Shown here piece by piece: positions 23,493 through 31,227 of a stretch of DNA of 35,927 nucleotides (positions are counted from its first letter, which is position 1; every line of letters starts with the position of its first letter). The DNA comes from Hungatella sp. (GTDB lineage: Bacteria; Bacillota; Clostridia; Lachnospirales; Lachnospiraceae). The translations under genes were made by a program, and so were the position numbers. The DNA lies in the NCBI GenBank assembly GCA_022795805.1, contig JAAWHK010000019.1:1-35927 (forward strand), in the 5' to 3' direction. The notes beneath the pieces were generated by a model that saw only the letters and a program-made list of their open reading frames with translations, had not been told where the DNA came from and did no database searches.

Positions 23493-24200
23493 CTATATTC
23501 CCAGATACGCTTTTTTCACATGTTCATTGGCGTTGAGCTGATCGGAGGTGCCCTCCAAAACCATATGCCCGTTCTCGATCACATACCCCCGGTCCGCCGC
23601 CGCCAGCGCCTTGGTGATGTCCTGCTCCACCAAAAGCACGGATATGCCGTCGTTCTTAGCCAGGGTAGACGCCACCTTTAAAATATCGTCCACAATATTG
23701 GGAGCCAGTCCCAGAGACGGTTCGTCCAGAATCAGAAGTTTTGGATCGCCGATCAGCGCCCTGGCCACGGCCACCATCTGCTGCTCCCCGCCGGAGAGCG
23801 TGCCCGCAGCCTGCTTGGCCCGCTCTTCCAGCTTGGGAAACCAGGTATAGGCTTTCTTCAGATTCTCGCCGAAACGGGCCTTCGTCTCCCTGTTGAACGC
23901 CCCCATCTGCAGATTCTCCAGAACCGTCATGTCCGTAAACAGCTGCCGCCCCTCCGGAACCTGCACAATGCCGCTGTTAAGGATCGTGCGGGAGTTCTTT
24001 TTCGTCAGCTCCTCCCCGTTAAACACCACGGAGCCGGAAGCAGGCTTTAACATGCCGGTCACCGCCCGAACCATGGTGGTCTTGCCCGCGCCGTTGGAGC
24101 CCAAGATGGCCACGATCTCCCCGTCATTCAGTGTAAAACCGATATCCCACAGGATATTGACGGAGCCGTACCCTGCATTCAATCCTTCGACTTTAAGCAT
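23493..24200 (-). CDS. livF: Branched-chain amino acid-type ABC transporter ATPase, LivF
   Basis: An ATPase subunit of 235 residues. Walker A is GSNGAGKTT (34-42), the signature is LSGGEQQM, and Walker B is LLILDEPSLGLAP. The opening LKVEGLNAGYGSVNILWDIGFTL is characteristic of LivF. Its start overlaps the livG stop by 8 bases. All catalytic motifs are intact. Confidence 0.95.
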   Translation of the reverse strand: MLKVEGLNAGYGSVNILWDIGFTLNDGEIVAILGSNGAGKTTMVRAVTGMLKPASGSVVFNGEELTKKNSRTILNSGIVQVPEGRQLFTDMTVLENLQMGAFNRETKARFGENLKKAYTWFPKLEERAKQAAGTLSGGEQQMVAVARALIGDPKLLILDEPSLGLAPNIVDDILKVASTLAKNDGISVLLVEQDITKALAAADRGYVIENGHMVLEGTSDQLNANEHVKKAYLGI

Positions 24201-24942
24201 GTGTATCCTCCTTCTTCGTTCCCAGATATACCTCCATCACGTAGGGGTCGTTCATGACCTGCTCCGGCGTTCCGTCGGCGATCTTCTCCCCATGGTGAAG
24301 CACGATAACCTCCTCGCACAGGCTGACCACAGCCTTCATAATGTGCTCGATCAGAAGGATGGTCACACCGGACTCGTTGATCCTGCGGATCAGCCTGATG
24401 GCTTCCTCCGTCTCCGCCGGATTCAGACCCGCCATGTTCTCGTCCAGAAACAGCATGGAAGGTTTCGTCGCCAGGGCCCTGGCCATCTCCAGCCGCTTCT
24501 GGTCAGGGGTACCCATATCCTTTGAAAGGACGTGGCGTTTCTCATAGAGGCCGGTGAAATGCAGAACCTCCATGGCCCTCTCCCTGGCCTCCCTTGCGCT
24601 CTTTGCGCCGGCGTGGCCGAAGTAGGAGGACGCAACCACATTATCCAGGACGCTTAAGTTCTTCAGCGGCTTCATGATCTGAAAAGTGCGGGCGATCTTC
24701 ATGTTGGTATACTCATAGGCCTTCTTGTCCGTGATATCCTGCCCTCTGTAGAAAATCCTGCCCTCCGTGGGGGGATAGTAGCCGCAGATCATGTTGAACG
24801 TGGTGGACTTGCCTGCGCCGTTGGGCCCGATCATGCCGGTGATGCCGCCCTCCCTGACGGTAAAGGACACATCCTTGACGGCGGTCAGACCTTTAAAACG
24901 CTTGGTAATGCTTTTCACCTCAATAATCGGAGATTCCGCCAT
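24193..24942 (-). CDS. livG: Branched-chain amino acid-type ABC transporter ATPase, LivG
   Basis: An ATPase subunit of 249 residues. Walker A is GPNGAGKST (39-47), and the family segment MIARTFQ-like KIARTFQIMKPL is present. The signature is not LSGGQ-like: the expected place reads MGTPDQKRLEMARALA, and the Walker B neighbourhood reads LDENMAGLNPAET with Asn for the usual Pro. The catalytic Glu remains. Similar PDQKRLE forms exist in a LivG subgroup as I recall, so the protein is likely active. Its ribosome site (GGGAGG) lies within the end of livM. Confidence 0.94.
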   Translation of the reverse strand: MAESPIIEVKSITKRFKGLTAVKDVSFTVREGGITGMIGPNGAGKSTTFNMICGYYPPTEGRIFYRGQDITDKKAYEYTNMKIARTFQIMKPLKNLSVLDNVVASSYFGHAGAKSAREARERAMEVLHFTGLYEKRHVLSKDMGTPDQKRLEMARALATKPSMLFLDENMAGLNPAETEEAIRLIRRINESGVTILLIEHIMKAVVSLCEEVIVLHHGEKIADGTPEQVMNDPYVMEVYLGTKKEDTHA

Positions 24943-24945
24943 GTC

Positions 24946-26004
24946 TTACGCCTCCCTTCCCTGATGCTCCGCCGTCTGGACTTCCTCCAGGACCTCCAGA
25001 GACGGCTTCTTCAGTATCTTCTCATCCACGAATCGCTTTGTCCTGCTGTTCATGTACCACCCCAGAATCCCCGTGGGGCGGAACCGGATCACCACCAGAA
25101 GCACCACCGCGTACATAAGCATGTTGATGCCCGGCAGAACGGCGCTGAAGTTGGCTCTCAGATATTCGGAGAGAGGAATCATGATCAGTCCTCCCACCAG
25201 AGGCCCCTCCACGTAGGCGGCTCCGCCTACCACCGCTGGCAGCACCGACTCCGTGGACTTGGCCTGTATCATCAGCTCCGGGTCGATGTAGCGGATGTAG
25301 CTGGCGTAGAAAAATCCCACCAGCCCGGCCACCATGGCGGACACCACCACGGCCATGATCTTGTACCGGGTGGGATTGATGCCGATGGCCGCGGCCGCAT
25401 CCTCATCCTCCCGGATGGTCTTTAAGGCAAACCCCATCTTGGAGTGGTCGATCTTCTTCATAATCAGGTACACGCCGATGACCATCACAAGCCCCACATA
25501 GTAGTAGGGAACCTTGCTGGTAAACCTGAAATCCATCCAGGAATCGCTGCCGAAGGGCAGTCCCACGCCGCTGGCCCTGCCAAAGAACTCGGAGTTGATG
25601 ATCACCTGGCGGATGGATTCCCCAAAGGCGATGGAAACCAGCGTAAAGTAGGGGCCCCGCAGAATAAAGCAGGGATAAAAGACGATGCCGGCCACAAGTC
25701 CCACCACTGCCATTCCGAAGATGGCGGCCAGCCAGGGGTTAGCCCCGGTCTTCACAACCAACAGACAGCAGGCATAGGCTCCCAGTCCCATGTAGGCCGC
25801 GTGCCCCAGGGAGTTCTGTCCCGTCATGCCTCCCAGAAGATTCCAGGCCATGGACAGGGTGGACATGTAGAACACCAGGACAAATATGTTTAAAATATAA
25901 GGTGACTTTACCACGGTGGGAATCAGGATGAACACCAGCAGAATCAGTCCCACCAGGACAGCCACATTCCGATGGTATATGCGTACCGCTTTTTTGCTGT
26001 CCAT
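24946..26004 (-). CDS. livM: Branched-chain amino acid-type ABC transporter permease, LivM
   Basis: A 352-residue permease with about ten hydrophobic segments. Family marks are LLGGMTGQNSLGHAAYMGLGAYA, the periplasmic GPYFTLVSIAFGESIRQV and RTIRED-like KTIREDEDAAAAIGINPTRYK, the cytoplasmic loop that meets the ATPases. It starts after GGAGGAAATAAT, one base downstream of the livH stop. Confidence 0.95.
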   Translation of the reverse strand: MDSKKAVRIYHRNVAVLVGLILLVFILIPTVVKSPYILNIFVLVFYMSTLSMAWNLLGGMTGQNSLGHAAYMGLGAYACCLLVVKTGANPWLAAIFGMAVVGLVAGIVFYPCFILRGPYFTLVSIAFGESIRQVIINSEFFGRASGVGLPFGSDSWMDFRFTSKVPYYYVGLVMVIGVYLIMKKIDHSKMGFALKTIREDEDAAAAIGINPTRYKIMAVVVSAMVAGLVGFFYASYIRYIDPELMIQAKSTESVLPAVVGGAAYVEGPLVGGLIMIPLSEYLRANFSAVLPGINMLMYAVVLLVVIRFRPTGILGWYMNSRTKRFVDEKILKKPSLEVLEEVQTAEHQGREA

Positions 26005-26005
26005 A

Positions 26006-26869
26006 TTATTTCCTCCTCGCTATCATGGTCTGACGGACTACCAGTATCACAATAAATGTCATGAATACGATCAGGTCGCTGTAGGAAGGACTGATAAACA
26101 GGGCACTCATGGTCTCGAGAAGTCCCAGGAAGATACCTGCCAGAAAGGCCCCGGGAATGGACCCCAATCCTCCCACCACCACCACGATCAGCGCCCGGAA
26201 TCCGAAGCTGGCTCCCGCGGTGGGAAATATGGTATAAAACTGTGTCAGAAGCGCTCCGGCGGTCCCCGCCAGGGCAACCCCCAGCCCGTAAGTCAGTATG
26301 TAGATTTTCTGTACGTCAATGCCCACCACTTCCGCGCCCACAGGGTTCTGGGACACGGCCCGGATCTGCTTTCCGATGGTGGTGTACTTTAAAAACGCGA
26401 ACAGGGCGACGGTCACCACGATCAGCACGCCGAAGCTGATCAGCCTGGGAAGCGCCATGGTCACCGGCCCCAGCTGAATGTACGTCTGGGAGTAGGCCGT
26501 GCGGATGGAGCGGTACTCCGACCCGAAGATAACCAGCGCGCCGTTGGACAGAAGAAGCCCCAGCCCTACGGTCAGAAACAGGAGATTGGTAAAGCTCTTT
26601 GTCCCCAGGGACGGGGTGATCAGCGTGTGCTGGATCACGGCCCCCAGACAGAACATGATCAGCGCCACAATGGGCACCGACACATAGGGGTCTATCCCCA
26701 GATAGGTATAGAGAATAAATGTCAGGTACATACCCAGCATCAGCATCTCTCCGTGGCAGAAGTTTACGATCTTCATGACGCCGAAGATAATGTTTTGGCC
26801 CATGCCCATAAGGGAGTAGAATCCCCCCATCAAAAGTCCGTTGACACAAGCCTGCAAAAACATGCTCAT
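26006..26869 (-). CDS. livH: Branched-chain amino acid-type ABC transporter permease, LivH
   Basis: A 287-residue permease with about eight hydrophobic segments. It shows the family's GQNIIFGVMKIVNFCHGEMLMLGMY and ISQNPVGA-like VSQNPVGAEVVGIDVQKIY loop, and GGLGSIPGAFLAGIFLGLLE near the C-terminus. It is the first gene of livHMGF, with AGGAGG 9 bases before the start and an extended -10 promoter about 60 bases upstream. Confidence 0.95.
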   Translation of the reverse strand: MSMFLQACVNGLLMGGFYSLMGMGQNIIFGVMKIVNFCHGEMLMLGMYLTFILYTYLGIDPYVSVPIVALIMFCLGAVIQHTLITPSLGTKSFTNLLFLTVGLGLLLSNGALVIFGSEYRSIRTAYSQTYIQLGPVTMALPRLISFGVLIVVTVALFAFLKYTTIGKQIRAVSQNPVGAEVVGIDVQKIYILTYGLGVALAGTAGALLTQFYTIFPTAGASFGFRALIVVVVGGLGSIPGAFLAGIFLGLLETMSALFISPSYSDLIVFMTFIVILVVRQTMIARRK

Positions 26870-26928
26870 GAGAATGATCCTCCTCTCTTAACTGCTGTTT
26901 CACAAATTCACTGCCTTTGCTTTGTATC

Positions 26929-26937
26929 AATATACCA
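26929..26937 (-). promoter_or_regulatory. Extended -10 promoter of the livHMGF operon
   Basis: On the minus strand TGGTATATT gives a TG-N-TATATT extended -10; the -35 region has no good match. Transcription should start near 26922. The poor -35, and a perfect 9-base inverted repeat (arms at 26945-26953 and 27030-27038) around it, suggest control by an activator. The response regulator encoded just upstream is the obvious candidate (inference). Confidence 0.5.
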
Positions 26938-27085
26938 CAAAAAAAATAGCACAAACTTGCAAAATTCTGCACATTTCCACCATATCTATCCGACACGGAA
27001 AAATATACAGCATTATTTTGCGTTAAATCTGTGCTATTCCCTCCGGTACAGCCCTTCCTCCGCCTTCTGCCCGAAATCCCGTCTG

Positions 27086-28678
27086 TCAGCAGCCCGCGTC
27101 CTGTATCCCGTCTCTGAACTCCGTGGGAGTAATCCCCGTCCACTTTTTGAAGATGCGGCTGAAATAGTTGGGGTTGGCGTAGCCTGAGTCCACGCACACC
27201 TGCTTGATGCTCAGCTCCCGGTTCAAAAGCAGTTCCTTGGCCATGTCGATGCGCAGCCCTGTCAGGTACTCCGTAAAATTCATCCCGGCCTCCTCCTTAA
27301 ACAGCTTGCTGAAATAGTAGGGGCTGATCCCCGCCTTTTGGGCCACCTCCTCCAGGGCCAGATCCCTGCGGAAATTCTGGCGTATGTACTCCTGCGCCCT
27401 GGTGATAACGCCGTCCGGTTTCTGGTTCTGTATCACCGCCTCCCGGGCCAGCTCCTCCATGGCCGCCACGAATCTCCGGCGCAGTTCCTCCCTGTCCGCG
27501 GCCGCAAACAGCTCCCCTGCCGCCTTCGATCGGTTGCCTCCCTCGCCCCCCTGCTCCGCCACCTGCCGTCTGGCCACCAGAGCCAGCTCCGCCAGCTGAA
27601 GCCTGGCCTCCTCAAAGGTGCAGCTCTCATTTTTCAATATCCACCCGGCAAACACAGCCGCTTCCTGGCGGGCGTCGTGCTCCATGCCTCCCAGAACCGC
27701 CTTTAGGACCACCTGCTCCATGACCTGCCTCTGCTTTTCCACCGTGTCCTTCACGATCAAGTCGTCGATGTGAGTCACCTTCCGCTTGCCGTGGCGCAGC
27801 GCGTTCAAGGCCTCCTGGTAGGAGTCGAACGCAGACTCCCACGGCCTGACCGACCCGATGCCCGCCTTAAAATCGATTCCCACCGTATTTTTCAGGGACG
27901 ACACCAGGTTCCTGGCCTTCTCAATCATGCGAAGCCGGGATGCGTACTCCATCTTCCCGCTCTCAAAGGGGATCACGCAGACGATCTTATTGCCCATAAT
28001 ATTGCTGACGCTGGCCTTAAAATACACCTTGATCAGTTCCGACATCTTGTCATAGTATCTGTGTGCCCGGATGCCGGAGCCCACAGGATTGCCCATGGCG
28101 CCCTCCCTGCCGCTCTCCCCCCACTCCAGAACCATGATGCTCCCGTAGTCCTCCTTCAGATCCAGCAGATCCCGGTACTGCTTTCCGCTGTCAACATACT
28201 CGTTCTGCATCAGAAGGCTTACCACAAACCCGTTCTCGATGATGGGGATCACGGCCTCCATCTTCTCCTTGGCCACGAGGGCATCCCTGCGCTTCTGCCT
28301 ATCGCAGTCGATATCGTGCATAATGGCTGTCAGCCGCTTAGCGATCACCTCCCGGCTCACCGGCTTCATTAGATAATCGGCTGCGCCCAGACGCAGCGCC
28401 TCCTTGGCGTACTCAAAATTGTCGTAGGCCGTGAGAATCAGTATCTTCACTCTGGGGTTTATCACCCGGATCTCCTCCATGGCTTTCAGTCCGCTGATGC
28501 CGGGCATCTGGATATCCAGAAATGCGATGTCCGGCTGAAAGCTTTCCGCCAGCTCAATGGCCTGCCTTCCGTTTCTGGCCACCGTGGTCTCACACTCGTC
28601 CCCAAAGTTTTTTTCTATAATAAATTGGAGGGCATCCGTAACGATCCCCTCATCATCTGCCAGAAGAATCCTGTACAT
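27086..28678 (-). CDS. Two-component response regulator with AraC-type DNA-binding domain (YesN type)
   Basis: The protein has 530 residues. An N-terminal receiver domain (1-120) has the acidic pair ADDE, phospho-acceptor Asp55 in IAFLDIQMPG and Lys105 in YLMKP. A long middle region (130-420) of the type found in YesN proteins follows. The last 105 residues are an AraC domain with two HTH units (LEEVAQKAGISPYYFSKLFKEE and IKQVCVDSGYANPNYFSRIFKKWTG). Its start lies 26 bases inside the histidine kinase gene, so they are coupled. The likely target is the adjacent livHMGF promoter or genes elsewhere; no site is proven. Confidence 0.93.
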   Translation of the reverse strand: MYRILLADDEGIVTDALQFIIEKNFGDECETTVARNGRQAIELAESFQPDIAFLDIQMPGISGLKAMEEIRVINPRVKILILTAYDNFEYAKEALRLGAADYLMKPVSREVIAKRLTAIMHDIDCDRQKRRDALVAKEKMEAVIPIIENGFVVSLLMQNEYVDSGKQYRDLLDLKEDYGSIMVLEWGESGREGAMGNPVGSGIRAHRYYDKMSELIKVYFKASVSNIMGNKIVCVIPFESGKMEYASRLRMIEKARNLVSSLKNTVGIDFKAGIGSVRPWESAFDSYQEALNALRHGKRKVTHIDDLIVKDTVEKQRQVMEQVVLKAVLGGMEHDARQEAAVFAGWILKNESCTFEEARLQLAELALVARRQVAEQGGEGGNRSKAAGELFAAADREELRRRFVAAMEELAREAVIQNQKPDGVITRAQEYIRQNFRRDLALEEVAQKAGISPYYFSKLFKEEAGMNFTEYLTGLRIDMAKELLLNRELSIKQVCVDSGYANPNYFSRIFKKWTGITPTEFRDGIQDAGC

Positions 28679-30173
28679 ATTCCTGACCTCTCCTCAGTAT
28701 TGGTACCTGTATGGTAACCAGAGTTCCCTTTCCTTCGCCGCCGCTGTCTACGGTCATCACGTCGTCCCTTCCGAAATACAGGCGCAGCCGTTCCCGGACA
28801 TTGAACAGCCCCACTCCGTTTCCCGAATTCTCTCCGCTCTCCGTTTTTTTGGATTCTCCGTTTCTCAGCTGCCTAAGCGCTTCCCCACGGATCCCCACAC
28901 CGTTGTCCCTGATGCGGATCACCGCTTCATGGTCCCTCTGGCTCACCAGAAACCATATGCGTTTCTCCCACTCAACGCCTGCCAGCCCGTGGTGCAGGGC
29001 ATTCTCTATCACCGGCTGCAGCACCATGCCGGGAAACAGCATGTCGGACAGCCTGGGGTCTATCTCCTTCTCCAGGTGGATCTCATTGGAGTAGCGCACA
29101 TTCATAATATACATGTAGCTGTCGATCAGCTGGATCTCCTCCTGCAAAGTGGACTCCTCCCCGTTCTTCTTCAGCCTGTACCGGAAAAAGGATGCCACAT
29201 TCTCCATAAACGCGTAGGTCCTATCCGCATCCTCCATCATGGCCAGCTGCTGTCCCGCATTCAGGGTGTTGAACAGAAAGTGAGGATTAATCTGGGCCTG
29301 ATAGTATTTCAGCTGGGCGTCTTTTAAAAGGCTCTCCATGGCCAGCTCCCGTTCCTTCATGGCGATCTCCAGCTCCATGCTCTCTCTGGTCCTTTTGATG
29401 TAATCGTTGATGCTCACGATCATCTGGTTAAAGGCCATCGTCACGGTGCCCACCTCATCCCCGTCCCCCGGATCATCCAGGGCGATGCCGAAATTGCCCC
29501 GCCCCACCTCCTTGGCCTTCTCGGCCAGCTTTTCCAGGGGCCGGGTGAAGCCTCCGATGATAACATACAGAAGCACCATAAGGCAGCATGTGACGCTTAT
29601 GAGAACCGCGCTCATAAAAACCTCCAGATACTGCAGATATCGGTACAGGACGTCGTAATTCTCCGAATTGGCCCTGAACCGCAGGCTGTCCAGCCCTCTT
29701 ATGTAGGCCAGAAGATAGGTGTACACCGCCTGAGTCTCCTCAAAGATGTCCTTGTAGGAGGCCACATTGTGGTTCTGCTTGGCCTCCACGGCACTGTCCG
29801 CCAGCTCCAGGTAGGAGACCGCCAGTCTGCGGATATTCCGCTCCATGCGCCTGGCCGGGTGGTCGGTAACCGTGTCCTCAATCTCTCTTATCATGGCCGC
29901 GAACCGTTGCCGGTTGTCCGTAAACGTCTCCAACGCGTCCTGACTCTGGATGTTTAAGTACTGATACACGTCGCTCTCGATCTCCGTCAGAAGCTGCTCC
30001 AGCTCCCCCAGACGGATGTTGGTGGCGTACACCTGATCCATAGTCTCCACCGTCGTGTTGATCCTGCTAAAGAGAAGCAGGTTTATTCCCAGGGAAACGG
30101 CCATGGTGATTATCACCGGCAGAATCAGCTTGGTCCGCAGGGAGCGGTTAAAGGGGCTACTCCTCCTGCTCAT
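28653..30173 (-). CDS. Membrane sensor histidine kinase (YesM/LytS type)
   Basis: The protein has 506 residues. Transmembrane helices lie at about 15-37 and 185-208 and enclose a helical extracellular domain of about 150 residues. HAMP (209-262) and a coiled segment follow. The His_kinase block QINPHFLFNTLN has phospho-acceptor His298, and the ATP-binding domain has QPVIENALHHG, IRDNGVGI and GNGVGLFNVRERL. The helical sensor domain is not a recognised small-molecule pocket. This fits sensing through the neighbouring binding protein, as known for the xylose sensor XylFII-LytS of Clostridium. Its start overlaps the end of the binding-protein gene by 17 bases. Confidence 0.94.
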   Translation of the reverse strand: MSRRSSPFNRSLRTKLILPVIITMAVSLGINLLLFSRINTTVETMDQVYATNIRLGELEQLLTEIESDVYQYLNIQSQDALETFTDNRQRFAAMIREIEDTVTDHPARRMERNIRRLAVSYLELADSAVEAKQNHNVASYKDIFEETQAVYTYLLAYIRGLDSLRFRANSENYDVLYRYLQYLEVFMSAVLISVTCCLMVLLYVIIGGFTRPLEKLAEKAKEVGRGNFGIALDDPGDGDEVGTVTMAFNQMIVSINDYIKRTRESMELEIAMKERELAMESLLKDAQLKYYQAQINPHFLFNTLNAGQQLAMMEDADRTYAFMENVASFFRYRLKKNGEESTLQEEIQLIDSYMYIMNVRYSNEIHLEKEIDPRLSDMLFPGMVLQPVIENALHHGLAGVEWEKRIWFLVSQRDHEAVIRIRDNGVGIRGEALRQLRNGESKKTESGENSGNGVGLFNVRERLRLYFGRDDVMTVDSGGEGKGTLVTIQVPILRRGQEYVQDSSGR

Positions 30174-31194
30174 TCCTACTCTCCTCCCTGTACCTGGCCG
30201 CCGATATCCTGTCCACCAGCATGGTGTCCACCTCCGTGTAGTAGCTGACCATGTGGTATCTTTTGTAGGTCATAAGGGCCTCCACGCTCATGCGCCCCAT
30301 GGCCTCGGGGTCGACGGTGATGGTGGAGTCGATATATCCCTGCTCAATCCCGTTTAGGATATCATCGGAGATATAGCTGCCGATGACCCGGATCCGCTCC
30401 GACAGCCCCCTGTCCCTGAGAAGCTGGCAGGTAGACTGGGTAATAACCTGATCCAAGCAGATAATCATATCCGGCTGGCTTATATTCCCCTCCGCAATGT
30501 CGTGGATCATGTCCTCCGCGTTGTTGAGCCCCTTGTCGTCCCATATGATCTGAAAATCAAACTCTATCCCGTCCAGACGCACCGTATTGCCCAGCCCCTG
30601 GCGGAACCAGTCCCTGCTGGTCTGGTTAAAACTGCTTCCCGGAAAGAGAACCGTCACCAGCCGGGTATTTTCATCGGCGATTTTCAGCACCTGCCTGCCG
30701 TACTCCTGCCCCAGAAAATAGTCGTTGATTCCCACGAACCCCTGGCGCTTTGAGTCGGGGACATCCTTCTGCATGGTAATCACGGGGATCTGGTGACTGC
30801 AGGCCTTGTCGATCATCCTGCGGATCCCCTCCCCGTCGGAGGGTTTTATGAGGATCCCGTCCACATCCTCGTAGATGGCAATGTTGATGGCATCCTCCAT
30901 GGAAAAATCGTCCGCCAGGCCGTCCCCCACCTGCTCCACATAGGCCCCGTACCGGGCGCCCTCCCTCACGGCCCCGTCATAAACGTCGTCCCAGAAGGAG
31001 GTGTCCGTGTCATCCGATATGATAGCGATATGGAACCGGTAGGAGCCGTAGTCCGTCTCTTTCGGCGCGCTTACTTTCAGCAGCAGGAAATAACTGGCAG
31101 CGGTGGCCCCGGCCATCACCGCCCCCAAAATCCCTGCCGGAATCCACAGCCTTTTGGAAATCCCCCGGGCTCTGCCGGTATTCTCAGTTCCCAT
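30157..31194 (-). CDS. Membrane-anchored sugar-type periplasmic-binding protein, probable sensor subunit
   Basis: The protein has 345 residues with one N-terminal hydrophobic segment (about 16-35). There is no lipobox and no clear signal-peptidase site, so it probably stays anchored. The rest is a ribose-binding-type fold: FHIAIISDDTDTSFWDDVYDGAVREGARYG, DGILIKPSDGEGIRRMIDKA, IPVITMQKDVPDSKRQGFVGINDYFLGQEYG and a hinge near VIGSYISDD. No sugar permease or sugar ATPase gene accompanies it; the kinase and regulator genes follow with overlaps. It most likely presents ligand to the kinase instead of feeding a transporter (inference from the XylFII-LytS precedent). The ligand is unknown. Confidence 0.9.
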   Translation of the reverse strand: MGTENTGRARGISKRLWIPAGILGAVMAGATAASYFLLLKVSAPKETDYGSYRFHIAIISDDTDTSFWDDVYDGAVREGARYGAYVEQVGDGLADDFSMEDAINIAIYEDVDGILIKPSDGEGIRRMIDKACSHQIPVITMQKDVPDSKRQGFVGINDYFLGQEYGRQVLKIADENTRLVTVLFPGSSFNQTSRDWFRQGLGNTVRLDGIEFDFQIIWDDKGLNNAEDMIHDIAEGNISQPDMIICLDQVITQSTCQLLRDRGLSERIRVIGSYISDDILNGIEQGYIDSTITVDPEAMGRMSVEALMTYKRYHMVSYYTEVDTMLVDRISAARYREESRNEQEE

Positions 31195-31227
31195 ATACTG
31201 TCCAGCCTCCTGCCTGGTGTCCGTGCA

